64,000 nucleotides of DNA from Chloroflexota bacterium (lineage in GTDB: Bacteria; Chloroflexota; Anaerolineae; Anaerolineales; E44-bin32), in assembly GCA_022561215.1 (NCBI GenBank), contig JADFRQ010000007.1, positions 21,725-85,724 of the forward strand, read 5' to 3'. The position numbers and the translations under genes are program-made. A model generated the notes under the pieces. That model was not told the origin of the DNA, searched no databases, and worked only from the letters and a program-made list of their open reading frames with translations. Positions 29,438 through 40,631 of this stretch are shown here, piece by piece; position 1 is the stretch's first letter; each line of letters opens with the position of its first letter.

Positions 29438-30792
29438 AAATTGCTATTATCGGCGCAGGCGCGGGGGGACTTGCGGCAGCGTTTGACCTCTTGAACTGGG
29501 GCCACGAAGTTACGCTTTACGAAGCGTCAGAACAAGTTGGAGGTCTGGCTGCTGGCTTCAAAGAGCCTCAGTGGGAGTGGTCCGTCGAGCAATATTATCA
29601 CCATTGGTTTGCGTCGGATAAGTACATCCTCTCGTTGATCGAGGAACTTGGGCTATCCGATAAGGTGTTATTTCAATGGCCAACAACTGTGGTATTTCAT
29701 CGAGAGCGCTTCTATCCTCTCGATGGCCCACTCAGCGCAATCTACCCCCGCATGCCATGGTTGGATAAACTTCCTGGCGCCGGCACATTAGCCCGGGGAG
29801 TACACTTGCTCCGCTTTCCCGCCTTGTCCCTGGTGGAAAAAGCGCGCTACGCGTTTGCCGCTCTTTATCTTTTGCTCGTGCCTTCCTGGAAGTCTTTTGA
29901 AAAAGTAACAGCTTATGACTGGCTCGGACGATGGATGGGAAAAAGGGTTCTACAATCGCTCTGGGAACCGCTGCTCGTTGGGAAATTTGGGCCACACTAC
30001 AAGAATGTCAACATGGCCTGGTTTTGGGCGCGCGTTAAAGCTCGAACCCCGCGCCTGGGCACTTTTGAAGGAGGGTTTCAGGCGTTTATGGACGCCTTTG
30101 CAGATCACTTGAAAGAAAATGGTGCCGAGATAAAGCTGGGAACGCCCGTACTGCGTATCGAGGAAACAGGCGATGATCAGTTACGCGTGGAAACCCAAAA
30201 AGGAAGCGAAATCTTCGATCAATGTTTGGTGACCTCGTCGCCAACAATCCTCACACGTATCGTGCCGACTCTGCCTCAGGATTACCTGGGACGTCTGCAG
30301 AACTTGAAGTCGATGGGAGCCGTTGTGCTAGTCCTCGCACTGCGCCATCGACTCTCAGAAGATGGCGTGTATTGGCATAATTTGCCCAAGAGCGCAGGAT
30401 TCCCGTTTCTGGCGATGGTAGAGCATACTAATTTTCTCTCTCCAGAATATTTTGGCGGCGACCATATTATTTACTGCGGGGACTATCTTGAACCCGATCA
30501 TGAATACTTCGAATTTTCGAAAGAGCAACTGCTCGATCTTTATCTGGCGGCTTTGCCGCGTTTCAATCCAGCGTTTAAGCCGGACTGGGTAAGGAAGTCC
30601 TGGTTGTTTCGCACACCATACGCACAACCGGTTCCTCCCTTGAATCATTCCGCATCCATTCCCGATTTGAAAACGCCGATTGCGGGGCTATGGTTTGCAA
30701 GTATGAGCCAGGTTTACCCCTGGGATCGAGGCACAAATTTCGCGGTAGGCATCGGCAGGCGCGCAGCGCGAAGGATGGTTGCCGAGGCGTGA
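29434..30792 (+). CDS. FAD-dependent amine oxidase/protoporphyrinogen oxidase-like protein
   Basis: IAIIGAGAGGLAAAFDLLNWGHEVTLYEA; 4-nt overlap with the upstream gene. Confidence 0.88.
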   Translation: MKIAIIGAGAGGLAAAFDLLNWGHEVTLYEASEQVGGLAAGFKEPQWEWSVEQYYHHWFASDKYILSLIEELGLSDKVLFQWPTTVVFHRERFYPLDGPLSAIYPRMPWLDKLPGAGTLARGVHLLRFPALSLVEKARYAFAALYLLLVPSWKSFEKVTAYDWLGRWMGKRVLQSLWEPLLVGKFGPHYKNVNMAWFWARVKARTPRLGTFEGGFQAFMDAFADHLKENGAEIKLGTPVLRIEETGDDQLRVETQKGSEIFDQCLVTSSPTILTRIVPTLPQDYLGRLQNLKSMGAVVLVLALRHRLSEDGVYWHNLPKSAGFPFLAMVEHTNFLSPEYFGGDHIIYCGDYLEPDHEYFEFSKEQLLDLYLAALPRFNPAFKPDWVRKSWLFRTPYAQPVPPLNHSASIPDLKTPIAGLWFASMSQVYPWDRGTNFAVGIGRRAARRMVAEA

Positions 30793-30866
30793 ATTCGGTA
30801 CGGCCACAGCCATGATTGTGTTGGCATGCAACCATGCTTCCACTAACTACCAACTTTAGGAGGATA

Positions 30867-31991
30867 ATGGACATTCGCATTACACGCATGGCCGAGTTAC
30901 TTACGGGTTATTCGGCACAAATTCGAGAAGGGGATCGTGTCCTTATCGAAGCGGAGACAGCAGCTGAGCCATTGGTGCGCGCGCTTTTCGAATCCGTCCT
31001 TAAACATGGTGCGCATCCCTTCCTGCAGATTAGCTTATCCGGGCAAGTATCAAGCACCGGTCTCGACGATATCTTCTTCGAGCAAGCCAACAGCGACCAA
31101 CTTAATCACCCGGCTACCTTTCGCCAACTTGCATACGATGAATTCGAAGCACGTTTTTTTATCCACTCTTCTTCCAATACGCGCAGTTTGACAAATATTG
31201 ACCCAAAACGAGTCGCTCAAAGACGTAAAGCCTTGAAGCCTATTTTGAGCACACAGCTCGAGAGGGACGATCGGGGCGAATTCTCGTGGGTTTCGACTCT
31301 GTATCCCACTGCGGCGCATGCACAAGAAGCGGATATGAGTCTCGAAGCGTATGAAGATTTTGTCTTCATGGCATGCCACGTTCATACATCCGATAAAAAC
31401 GCGGTGGATTATTGGAAGGACATAGAAAAGAACCAGCAAAAATGGGTGGATGTTTTTGCCGGACATGACATGCTGGCTGTTCGCGGACCGAATTGCGATT
31501 TACGTTTCTCAATCAAGGAGCGTACATTTATAAATGCTTCCGGCCGGAGAAATATGCCTGACGGCGAAATTTTTACCGGACCGGTCGAAGATTCTGTGAA
31601 TGGCTGGATAATGTTCACCCTGCCAATTGTATTTCGAGGCATCGAACTGCAAGATGTAAGAATCACTTTTGAAAATGGAAGAGCGCTTGTAATCGAAGCG
31701 CAAAATAATCAGCAATTTCTTATTGAAACCCTACAGACAGATGCCGGTGCCAGCTTCCTGGGAGAGTTCGGAATTGGCACAAATTATAGGATCGGGCGCC
31801 ACACGAAAAATACGCTCTTCGATGAAAAAATGGGCGGCACCTTCCACGTTGCTTTTGGGGCAGGATACCCAAAAACAGGGAGCAAAAATAAAAGCGCAAT
31901 CCATTGGGATATGGTTTGTGACGTTAGGGAAGAATCGGAAATGATCCTCGACGGTGAAGTTATCTATCGAGATGGGGCATTTTTGGACTGA
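30867..31991 (+). CDS. M29-family aminopeptidase
   Basis: GDRVLIEAETAAEPLVRALFE, NMPDGEIFTGPVEDSVNG, LGEFGIGTNYRIGR, HVAFGAGYP; taggagga RBS. Confidence 0.92.
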   Translation: MDIRITRMAELLTGYSAQIREGDRVLIEAETAAEPLVRALFESVLKHGAHPFLQISLSGQVSSTGLDDIFFEQANSDQLNHPATFRQLAYDEFEARFFIHSSSNTRSLTNIDPKRVAQRRKALKPILSTQLERDDRGEFSWVSTLYPTAAHAQEADMSLEAYEDFVFMACHVHTSDKNAVDYWKDIEKNQQKWVDVFAGHDMLAVRGPNCDLRFSIKERTFINASGRRNMPDGEIFTGPVEDSVNGWIMFTLPIVFRGIELQDVRITFENGRALVIEAQNNQQFLIETLQTDAGASFLGEFGIGTNYRIGRHTKNTLFDEKMGGTFHVAFGAGYPKTGSKNKSAIHWDMVCDVREESEMILDGEVIYRDGAFLD

Positions 31992-32085
31992 TCATCGTTT
32001 TTAGGCAAAAGAAAGGGGGAAAGAATCATAGGTAGGATTCCTCGGTCGGTTTCCATCGGAATGAGATTAATATCTCCCTCTGCTT

Positions 32086-32140
32086 GCCGTCATTCTGAGG
32101 ATAGTGAAATAGAGCGAAGAATCTCGTTGCTCGCAAGCAA
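32086..32140. repeat. CTGTCATTCTGAG-family repeat, partial copy
   Basis: GCCGTCATTCTGAGG...GAGCGAAGAATCTCGTTGCTCGC; matches the element at 7797. Confidence 0.65.
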
Positions 32141-32324
32141 TGAAAATCGCACCCGAGCTACGGATTCCTTCTGCCGCAATCCGAAGAGTGTCGATTTGGG
32201 TTGCAAGGAAGGCGCAAGGTAATAATTTTCCCCACAGCGCTAGAATGAGAACATCTGCGGCGCGGCGAATAATATACATGGGTAACCGTAAAATTCAGGT
32301 AGCGGGAAAAGTGGCGCCTGCTGG

Positions 32325-35300
32325 ATGGCAAGGGAGGATACGATCAATACATCTGCCCCAATAATCCCACTTGCGCTCGACGAATCGATTCAGGAGACGC
32401 TAACCGAGATCGCTTTAAAGCCAGAGGCTACCCCCAGTGGCCTGCTGCGATCACTTGCGGAAATTCTATCAGCAAGCGGAAAAGGCTTCGCAATTCTCGA
32501 ATTCCAGACGAAGGAACAATCGCAGATCGTGCGTACGGTTTTTGCTCCGGACGGCACCAGTTATCTCCAGGGAATGCCTGACTCGACCTCTGAAAATCAC
32601 CCTATTGAATTTGCGATTGAAGTCATCCAAAGGCTTGATCTGGGTGAGGTGCTTTTCTTTGATGCCCTCGATAGCATGCTTTTGGATCAGGCTTCCACGC
32701 ACGAGAACATTCTCCAGCGGGCGTTCAAGGATCTCCCATTATTGGCAATCAAGTTGCGTTGGGGCCGGGAAAATGAAGGTCTTTTCCTCCTGGCAGGAGC
32801 GGGTCTCAACAAGTGGCATGCTGACGACATGCGCAGCACTGCTAATAAACTCTCGCTGGCCATGGAGATCGTGCGTATGAAAGGGAAACTGGAGAGGGTG
32901 GAAGCCAAGCACGATCGAATGTTTCAGGTCTCCGAGGTTGCCCTCCTGCTGATAAGCCCCAATGCGATTGTTGAAGAATTGAACACGAAGGCCATTCAAT
33001 TATTTGGCCTCCCGCGCGATGAGAGTCTCGGGGTTCAAATCACGCAACTTATCCCTGAATTACGTGACTGGTATGAAGTTCAACAACGAAGAGACCACGA
33101 TAGTGAATGCCCATCCTTGGAAATTGAATTTACGACGCAAGATCTGGGGTTAAGACATTTACGACTGGAACTCTTATCGCTCTCTATTGCCGAGGAAGGC
33201 AGCAAGTTGTTGAGGATCACCGACCTCTCAGAAATCTGGCGGCTAGAAGAAATGGTTCGTCGTTTGGACCACATGAAGGACGGAATGGCCGATCACATGT
33301 CCGTAGGTATGTTCTTGCAGGATGCCAAGGGTAATTTTCGCACATGTGAACCAGGCGGTTTCTCAGATGCTGGGTTACGAGGAAGTGGAGCTCTTGGGTG
33401 AACACTGGACAATCGTTTTTCCAGAAGATCAGCACTCGCTGATTCGTAAGGCACTTGGGCGCCGCATACGGGGTGAGAGTAATCGCTATGAAATTCAAAT
33501 GCTTCACAAGTCCGGAAAAAGATTGGATGTACTGGTTAGTGAAAATCCCTATGAAGAGAATGGTCAATTCGCGGGAACCTTCACGTTTGTAACGGATCTA
33601 ACTGATTTACGCGAAGCCGAAGCGAAGGTTTTACAAAAGAATCTCGATCTCGAGCGCGCATTACAACGGATAACTGCGCTCAATCAGGCTGCTTCGGGAG
33701 CACTGCAAACCATTGATGAAGAAAGTATGATGAAAGCTGTAGGGGATGAACTTCATCACTTGACGATGAACTGTTTGATCGCCACCTTGGATTCGCGGCA
33801 TAAGCATTGGCTTGTGCGTCATTAGACAGACCGCGTTGAAGTACTGTCCGTGGGTAGAAGGGTATTCCGCGCGGGGGAGTCCTTCCGTATTCCCGCTGAT
33901 ATGAACAGCGCCTGGGCGGATTTGCTTCAATCCGGCGAGACCCTGTTCCTAGACCCTTCAGGGAATGCATTGGAGGGGCTGATATCTTTCGAAGCTCCAT
34001 TGGAATTTAAAATGAAGGGGTTTGATAGCGGTCCCCGAATTCTTGCACCTCTACGCGCGGGGGAAAGGATGTTCGGCGTCCTAATTGTTTCTGGTGAAGA
34101 TCTAAGTCAGGATGATGTACCCGCGATCACGGCCTTTTCCAATCACTTGTCGATTGCAATGGAAAAAGCACGCTTGCTCGAAAACACAATAACCCAGGCA
34201 AAGCTGGGGCATGTATTGGCAGAAATTGCCGCGGCGGCGAGCAGTGAGTCGGATATGGCCCGGCTTATGGAAGTTACCGGACTCCTTATGTTGCAGGCAC
34301 TCGAGTTTGCTTGCTGTACCTTCTCTGTTTACGATGAATCAACGCGGACTGTCAGTACATTGCTGTCGATTACCAACCCGGAAAACGCAGCGGCCTGGAA
34401 TCTACCGCATCCTGGATCGATCGTAGAATTGCAGTCAAATCCGGCTGTGCGTCGGGTTCTCTCCTCGGGAACACTTCTGTGGCTGCGGGGATCGAACGAA
34501 GTACGGGTTTCTGATGATGGCCCGGCCCCAGCGCCACTACAGGTGATTGTGCCGATGGCTGCATCCGGAAAAATTAGAGGGCTGGGGACGTTTTATCTTG
34601 ACCAACCGGAAAGAAGACTTTCCCCCGACCAGATGATTTTTCTTCAAACCGGAATGGAACAAATCACCATGGCGTTGGATAAAGCTCGGCTCGCGGCAGA
34701 AGCGGAAATTCAAGGTCAAATTGATCGTTCCCTGGCAAAATTAGTGGAACGAACTTTAGCTAGCCGCGATATGAACGAGGTGGTAGCGGCCGCTCTGGAT
34801 GGAATATCTGATCTCATTCCATGCAATTTGACTTTATTAATCAGCTTCGATATTGGGATGAATTCAGCTCAAATTCTCGGAATGCGTGGTGCAAAAAGCC
34901 AGATATTGGATGGAGGACAAGTCATCGCTTTGGGCGATTGGCGCGAAGCTCCCGAATATGCAATGCAGTCTGAAACCGTGTTGTGGGGCAAGGAGCCCAT
35001 TCGTTCAACCGAATCTTTGGGAGGGAAATTATTGCAACATGGAATTGATTCCTGGGCGACTCTTCCCTTAGTTTTCCAGGATGTAGTCATTGGAAATTTG
35101 TTCATTGGAACACGAGCGCCAGAAGGATTCGGTTCTGAACATATTAGCGTGGCAAAACGATTCGCCAATCATCTCGCCGTTGCGCTCGCCAATGCCGCCA
35201 ATTACGAAAGTGCACAACGCAAAGCGAATGAGTTGACGGCACTCTATGACCTGGCTATGGATATCGCCGGAGAGCTGGAACTGCGCCCTCTCTTAAAGAA

Positions 35301-37358
35301 GTCACTCCGCCGAGCAACGGAGCTATTGGGCAGCATGATGGGCGCGATTTTTCTTGTGGACCCTGCCATTGATGAAATCACGCTGATTGCCGACTACCAT
35401 TTGCCTGATCCTCCTTCAATATTAAATCTAAAAAAAGGCAAGGGGTTGGCCGGAAAAGTTTGGGCGGAAGCTCAGGCGACAGCCTTGGCGCAAACGCGCA
35501 TATTTGGAGATCCTCATTGGTTGCAATTGTGCTACGCCTCCGGTGCTGCGCTGGCAGTTCCTCTTCTTTGGGAAGGCGAGGTGCGAGGGGTGTTGGCAGT
35601 ATTCGAACCGAGCACCTCAAGGAAATTCAACCGCGATGAAGCCCTCTTATTGGAACGTATGGCCGCTCAAATTTCGCTGGGCATTGAAAATGTCGAAAAA
35701 CACGAACAAATAAACCGCCGCGTAAACCAACTGCGGGTTGTTAACGACGTTGCAAGGCGCATCAATATTCTTCTTGATCAGGAGCAATTGTTCGATGATG
35801 TCGTGCGAAGAGTAGCACACTCGCTCAATTTGGAGCTGGTCGTTCTTTTCTTGGTTGATGGAGATCTGCTAATTGAGAAGGCATCCTATTACCTGCCCGA
35901 TGATCGCCACGGCGCAGGGGATCCGCTGCAGCTAAGGATCGGTGAGCAGGGAATTTCAGGAGAAGCTGCCCTAAGTGGAAATCCAGTTCTCGTTCCCAAT
36001 GTATCCAAGAATAGGGACTATATCCGTCTTTTGCCCTTCGAACGCAAGGTACGTTCTGCAGTGGCGATACCTTTGAAACTAAAGGGAACAGTGATCGGGG
36101 TACTTCTGGCGGAAAGCGAACGCCTGGCTGCCTTCGATCAGACCGATGTTGATGCCTTGCAGGCACTCGGCGCACACATTTCGACAAGTATTGAAAATGC
36201 ACGCCTGTACGCGGAGACGGTACAGGTTCGCAATAGGATGACAGAATCCGAAAAACTGCGCTCCCTGGGTCTTATGACGAGCGGAATTGCGCATGATTTC
36301 AACAACCTGCTTTCCATAATCCTCGCACACGCCGAATTGGCGCTCGAACAAATCACCGACGAGCAAGTCCGGGCTCATCTTGAGCAGGTCATCGCATCTG
36401 CCAGAGATGGAGGCGAAACGATCCACCGACTTCAAGATTTTGCGCGTACTCGCAAAGAACCATCAGAATTTGTTGGAGTCGATATCAATCAAATCGTCGA
36501 ACAGGCCATCGAGCTAAGCGCGCCAAAGTGGAAGGATCAGGCTCAAAGCCAAGGAATTGATATTGTAGGTCGTAGCCGATTTACAGGCGCAGGAAATGGT
36601 GCAGGGAGCTGCCGTACAGCTCCGCGAGGTCATGGTCAATCTTATTTTTAACGCAGTTGAGGCCATGCAAGAAGGGGGAAGCATTACGATTCGTACTTCA
36701 ACCAACGCGCACGGCGCGGAACTGCAAATTTCGGATACGGGATCGGGAATGACGCAAGAAGTAAAGCGGCAAATTTCTGTTCCGTTCTTTACCACCAAAC
36801 ATTCTGGTACAGGTCTGGGTTTATCGATGGTTTACGGAGTCATGCAAAGGCACGGTGGCCGCGTCGATATTATCAGCTCGCCAGGCGAGGGCACCACGGT
36901 ATCCTTGTTGTTTCCACGTTTCCCCATATCTGGATAATGATCTAGAAACGCTGCAAAATCTTGATGAAATCCGCGCATTGGAACCGGTCTCGATCCTGGT
37001 GGTGGAAGATGAAGAATCTATTCGTGAGGGATTGATTCAGGCGTTCACCGGGGCAGGACATAATGTTCTTGAAGCTTCAAATGGTGCGGAAGGCCTGGAA
37101 TTATTTTTCAATGAAGAAAATCTGGACATCGTCTTCACCGATTTGGGAATGTCTCAATTGAGCGGCTGGGAGATGATTGAACGGCTTCATAATCATGATT
37201 CTTCCATACCCATCGTTGTTCTTTCCGGCTGGGGGGATGACGTGAACCTTGAGATGATGAAGAAATTTGGTGTGGTTAAAGTAATCCAAAAACCCTTTTC
37301 CATAATCGAGTTGCATACGGCCTTATACGAAGTCATCTCCCTCAAAAAAACTGCCTGA
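32325..37358 (+). pseudogene. hybrid sensor histidine kinase (PAS, multiple GAF, HisKA, HATPase, REC), disrupted
   Basis: Coding continuous across the 32325, 33322, 33850, 36596 and 36855 ORFs; frameshifts at about 33338, 36570 and 36920 and in-frame TAG 33823-33825; H-box GIAHDFNNLLSII, G-box GTGLGLSMVYG, REC ILVVEDEE...VFTDLGM. Confidence 0.85.
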
Positions 37359-37536
37359 GATTGGTGCCGCACCCCTTCTGCGGCGATTGACAAATTGACA
37401 AGCGTTTCCCTTCTGATGGATGAAATGTATTTACGCTTGGGACGTAGAGATAATAGATACTCTTAGAAAGGTTCGAGTTCTGCGTCCAACGCACCGTCGC
37501 GAGAACCTTTCGGTAATGGCACTCCTCGATTGCTTA

Positions 37537-37688
37537 GAGGCTGTCCTAAAAGTCATATCAGATCTAACATTGCTGACTTCTTGAAGATGCTCGGCAATTA
37601 CCCCAGATGCAAGGGCGACTGGCCAGTCGCCCTTACGGCCGATTTTCGAAGAGGGAACATCACAAAATAGCGCTTTTGCGACAGCCCC
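37537..37688. mobile_element. MITE-like element A with terminal inverted repeats
   Basis: Left GAGGCTGTCCTAAAAG; right CGCTTTTGCGACAGCCCC; contains 24-bp palindrome AAGGGCGACTGGCCAGTCGCCCTT at 37611-37634. Confidence 0.6.
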
Positions 37689-37852
37689 ATACGACTGGAA
37701 AATGGATGAAGCGAAATGAATAGGATCGCTTTTTCGATACCCCTCCTGATCCTCGGCCTGACAATCCCCAATGCGATGATGAACAAGAGCAGGGCGTTTA
37801 TACTTCAACAATTACGCAATCCGTTGCGGGATCACGCATAAGGAAATCTGCT

Positions 37853-39049
37853 GTGCACAATGATGAAATGCGCGCCTTGACCCATCTTCGCCGCTGGTGG
37901 ATGCTATGCGTATTGCTCTCAGCCAGCATCTTGGTGGGGGCGGCCATCTTGCTCTCGCATATATGGCTTGCAAACAACGTGCTGCGCTGGACGATAATCA
38001 CGGCAAGTGTTTTGCTGCTCATGCTAGGAATTTTATGGAAAAATCTTCAACATAACCGAGACTTGGAAACAGGAAAATTGCGCGCTCATTTCGGCGCCGG
38101 AAACTGGCTCAGCCTGGCCCGCGGGATGTTAATCGCATTGCTCGCCGGATTTCTTTTTTCACCACTTCCCGTTGGTGTTTGGGCCTGGCTGCCGGCAATT
38201 CTCTACACCTTGGCCGCCGTAAGCGACTATTTCGACGGCTTCCTCGCACGCATTTCACATTCCGTGAGCGAGCTGGGAGAGATTTTAGATCTTGAGTGGG
38301 ATGCACTCGGACTGTTAATTGCCGTATCACTATCCATCGGGTATGGGTTTCTATCCGTCTGGTTCTGGCTGTTTGGGTTCGCACGTTATCTGTACATTTT
38401 TACGCTCTGGATCCACCGCAAGGCAGGAGGAAAGGTGCTTGAGCTGCCACAGAGTGTTGCCCGGCGACCGATTGCGGCGTTGACAATGGGATTCATGACC
38501 GTAATGCTTTGGCCCATAATCTCGCAACCCTCGACAACGTTGGCGGCTGGGATCTTCGCCATCCCGTTCACGGCCAGTTTCTTGCGGGATTGGATGGTGG
38601 TAACCGGCAGGCTGGATGTTAATGGTGCGAACTACAAACGCCTGAAGAGCAATCTGGAGCCCTTTTTATTCGATAAAATTCCCGTTGTTTTGCGTATGCT
38701 CGTATTGATCGCTGTGCTTCCGGAATTATTCCGTTTGGGACCTTCGCGCCAGGTACTCACACAATCCTTCACACTGCTTAACGGCGAACTTCTGGATGGC
38801 TTTCTCTGGATTTTGTTGGGTATCAAATGGGTCAGCATAATCATGATCTCTATTGGCGCTGCAGGCAGAACTGCTGCGTTTTCCCTGCTTATACCACTCG
38901 GCCTAACGATAGTGGGCTCGCAGTTAACATTGTCGAGAGCTGTGGGCCTCGCGGCAACACTAGGTATCATGATTGTTGGGAGCGGATCCTGGTCGCTGTG
39001 GAAACCGGAGGAGAAAATTTTCCGGCGACGAGCTGCGGAAAAGGGATGA
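37853..39049 (+). CDS. CDP-alcohol phosphatidyltransferase family membrane protein
   Basis: Full motif DYFDGFLARISHSVSELGEILDLEWD = Dx2DGx2ARx8Gx3Dx3D; multi-TM. Confidence 0.9.
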   Translation: MHNDEMRALTHLRRWWMLCVLLSASILVGAAILLSHIWLANNVLRWTIITASVLLLMLGILWKNLQHNRDLETGKLRAHFGAGNWLSLARGMLIALLAGFLFSPLPVGVWAWLPAILYTLAAVSDYFDGFLARISHSVSELGEILDLEWDALGLLIAVSLSIGYGFLSVWFWLFGFARYLYIFTLWIHRKAGGKVLELPQSVARRPIAALTMGFMTVMLWPIISQPSTTLAAGIFAIPFTASFLRDWMVVTGRLDVNGANYKRLKSNLEPFLFDKIPVVLRMLVLIAVLPELFRLGPSRQVLTQSFTLLNGELLDGFLWILLGIKWVSIIMISIGAAGRTAAFSLLIPLGLTIVGSQLTLSRAVGLAATLGIMIVGSGSWSLWKPEEKIFRRRAAEKG

Positions 39050-39286
39050 TCCTGTTGCTCGATCCGACCAACATTTTTCGCCTTTCAGGCGGTAGGATTT
39101 TCCGCAGTCGATGGTGTAAACGTGGTGCTCCTATTACGATCGCGCGATCTTTTCTTCGGAGGGCTGGGTCAGCGTTTGGTGAGTGCGTTTACCGGGGTCG
39201 AGAGTAGGAAGAGGATGAAGGAGTGAGCGTATTCATGTGTGGAAAGTGGCGAGAATGACGCGTTGAATTTCGTTTTAATCCTACGC

Positions 39287-40237
39287 TTATGCAGGGGTCC
39301 GGCCGACAAAATCCAATTGGTGTGCGATGTACACGAGTTCATGTTGCTCAATTTGTGCGCGCCTCTTGGCGATCCATGTGGCAAAGATATCCTGATCGAG
39401 AGCAGACGAATGTGATAATTGCTTCTCGATGGTGGTGATGGTGAAATGCAGAAAATAGGCTTCTGCATGCACATACTTTCCCTTTTGCGGGTAAATGACC
39501 CAATCTGAAGCGCCCACTTCTGCTATTTCCCCTCCATACGAATGAAGCGTTTCGAATAAATGCCGTCCGGTTTTGCTGTCGCCCGACGGGCTTCCCTTGA
39601 CGATGCGCTGATCCATGCTTTCGTGATAAAGATCGAGTACCAGCGAATCAAAAAGCGGATCGATTGCAGGCTCGAATATGCTGAGGCCATCGAAATTCAG
39701 CGTGAAATAAAAGAGCCCCCCAGGTTTCAGAAGGGAAAATATATGCCCAATGGCTGAGGAAAGATCAACCAGATCGAGAAATGCATGCGCCACAACCAGA
39801 TCCCAAAGCGGGCCAATTTGGTCAGATTGAAAAGCGAAAAAATCGACTGTATTAAGCTGAATATTAAAGTGAGCGCCAGTCTTGGTGAAAATGAGTCGAT
39901 CATTCGTTTCTTGGCCAATTTCGAATCCATGATCATTGGCCCAGCTTCGAAGTCTCCGATTCGCCTGCGCAATATTCGTGTAGGAGCTATCGAGAGCCGT
40001 AATCTTCGCTGCGGGAAGTAGTTCCCACTCCATGATGCGCTCGATCATCGTTCCAATCCCAGTGCCAATTTCCAATACAGACGCTGCTTGATCAGCATGT
40101 TCGTCCGCGAGCATTTGTTTGAGCCGCTCCCAAACCAGGCGATTCAGCGCGCGATCATCAACCGTCTTCTTCGCCGCTAAATATATCTGAAAGGCGTCGT
40201 TTTCACTAGTTGCGCGCATTGCACCAAGTGAATTCAT
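39287..40237 (-). CDS. class I SAM-dependent methyltransferase
   Basis: ASVLEIGTGIGTMIERI, DLVVAHAFLDLVDL, LKPGGLFYFTL. Confidence 0.85.
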   Translation of the reverse strand: MNSLGAMRATSENDAFQIYLAAKKTVDDRALNRLVWERLKQMLADEHADQAASVLEIGTGIGTMIERIMEWELLPAAKITALDSSYTNIAQANRRLRSWANDHGFEIGQETNDRLIFTKTGAHFNIQLNTVDFFAFQSDQIGPLWDLVVAHAFLDLVDLSSAIGHIFSLLKPGGLFYFTLNFDGLSIFEPAIDPLFDSLVLDLYHESMDQRIVKGSPSGDSKTGRHLFETLHSYGGEIAEVGASDWVIYPQKGKYVHAEAYFLHFTITTIEKQLSHSSALDQDIFATWIAKRRAQIEQHELVYIAHQLDFVGRTPA

Positions 40238-40259
40238 AATTTCGCTACGCTCTGATATT

Positions 40260-40607
40260 TTAGCTTGCTTCGGGTTCCTCTGGCAGTCGGTAATGCAGAA
40301 TAAGCGCGATGACGAGCACCAGCTCATCGACTTTCGTGGCATAGCCTTGGAAATCGCGTCCGCCACTCGGGATCCAAGCGATGATAGTAAGGACGGCATA
40401 GGCTGCAAAGGCAAGCGTGACTAGATTTTTTCTCTCTCGAAGGAACGCAAGGTTAAGGAAAAATACAGCCAACAAGCCAAGGTAACCGACCGCGTTCAGC
40501 GTAAACAGAGGGCTGAATTCCCCAATTACGACATTGAGGTAAAGATGGGATAGAGCCGTCACTAAGCCGGTGATGAAGATTAAATTGCGTAAAGTCGATC
40601 GTTTCAT
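40260..40607 (-). CDS. small four-TM membrane protein
   Basis: Hydrophobic 115 aa ORF; LNAVGYLGLLAVFFL; within the same-strand cluster; ggaggaac RBS. Confidence 0.75.
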   Translation of the reverse strand: MKRSTLRNLIFITGLVTALSHLYLNVVIGEFSPLFTLNAVGYLGLLAVFFLNLAFLRERKNLVTLAFAAYAVLTIIAWIPSGGRDFQGYATKVDELVLVIALILHYRLPEEPEAS

Positions 40608-40631
40608 TTTGTTCCTCCGTCTGATTTGTGA

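Noticed and set aside
39049-39287. Possible small RNA or terminator between convergent genes
   Set aside because: No convincing hairpin with T-tract seen by eye.
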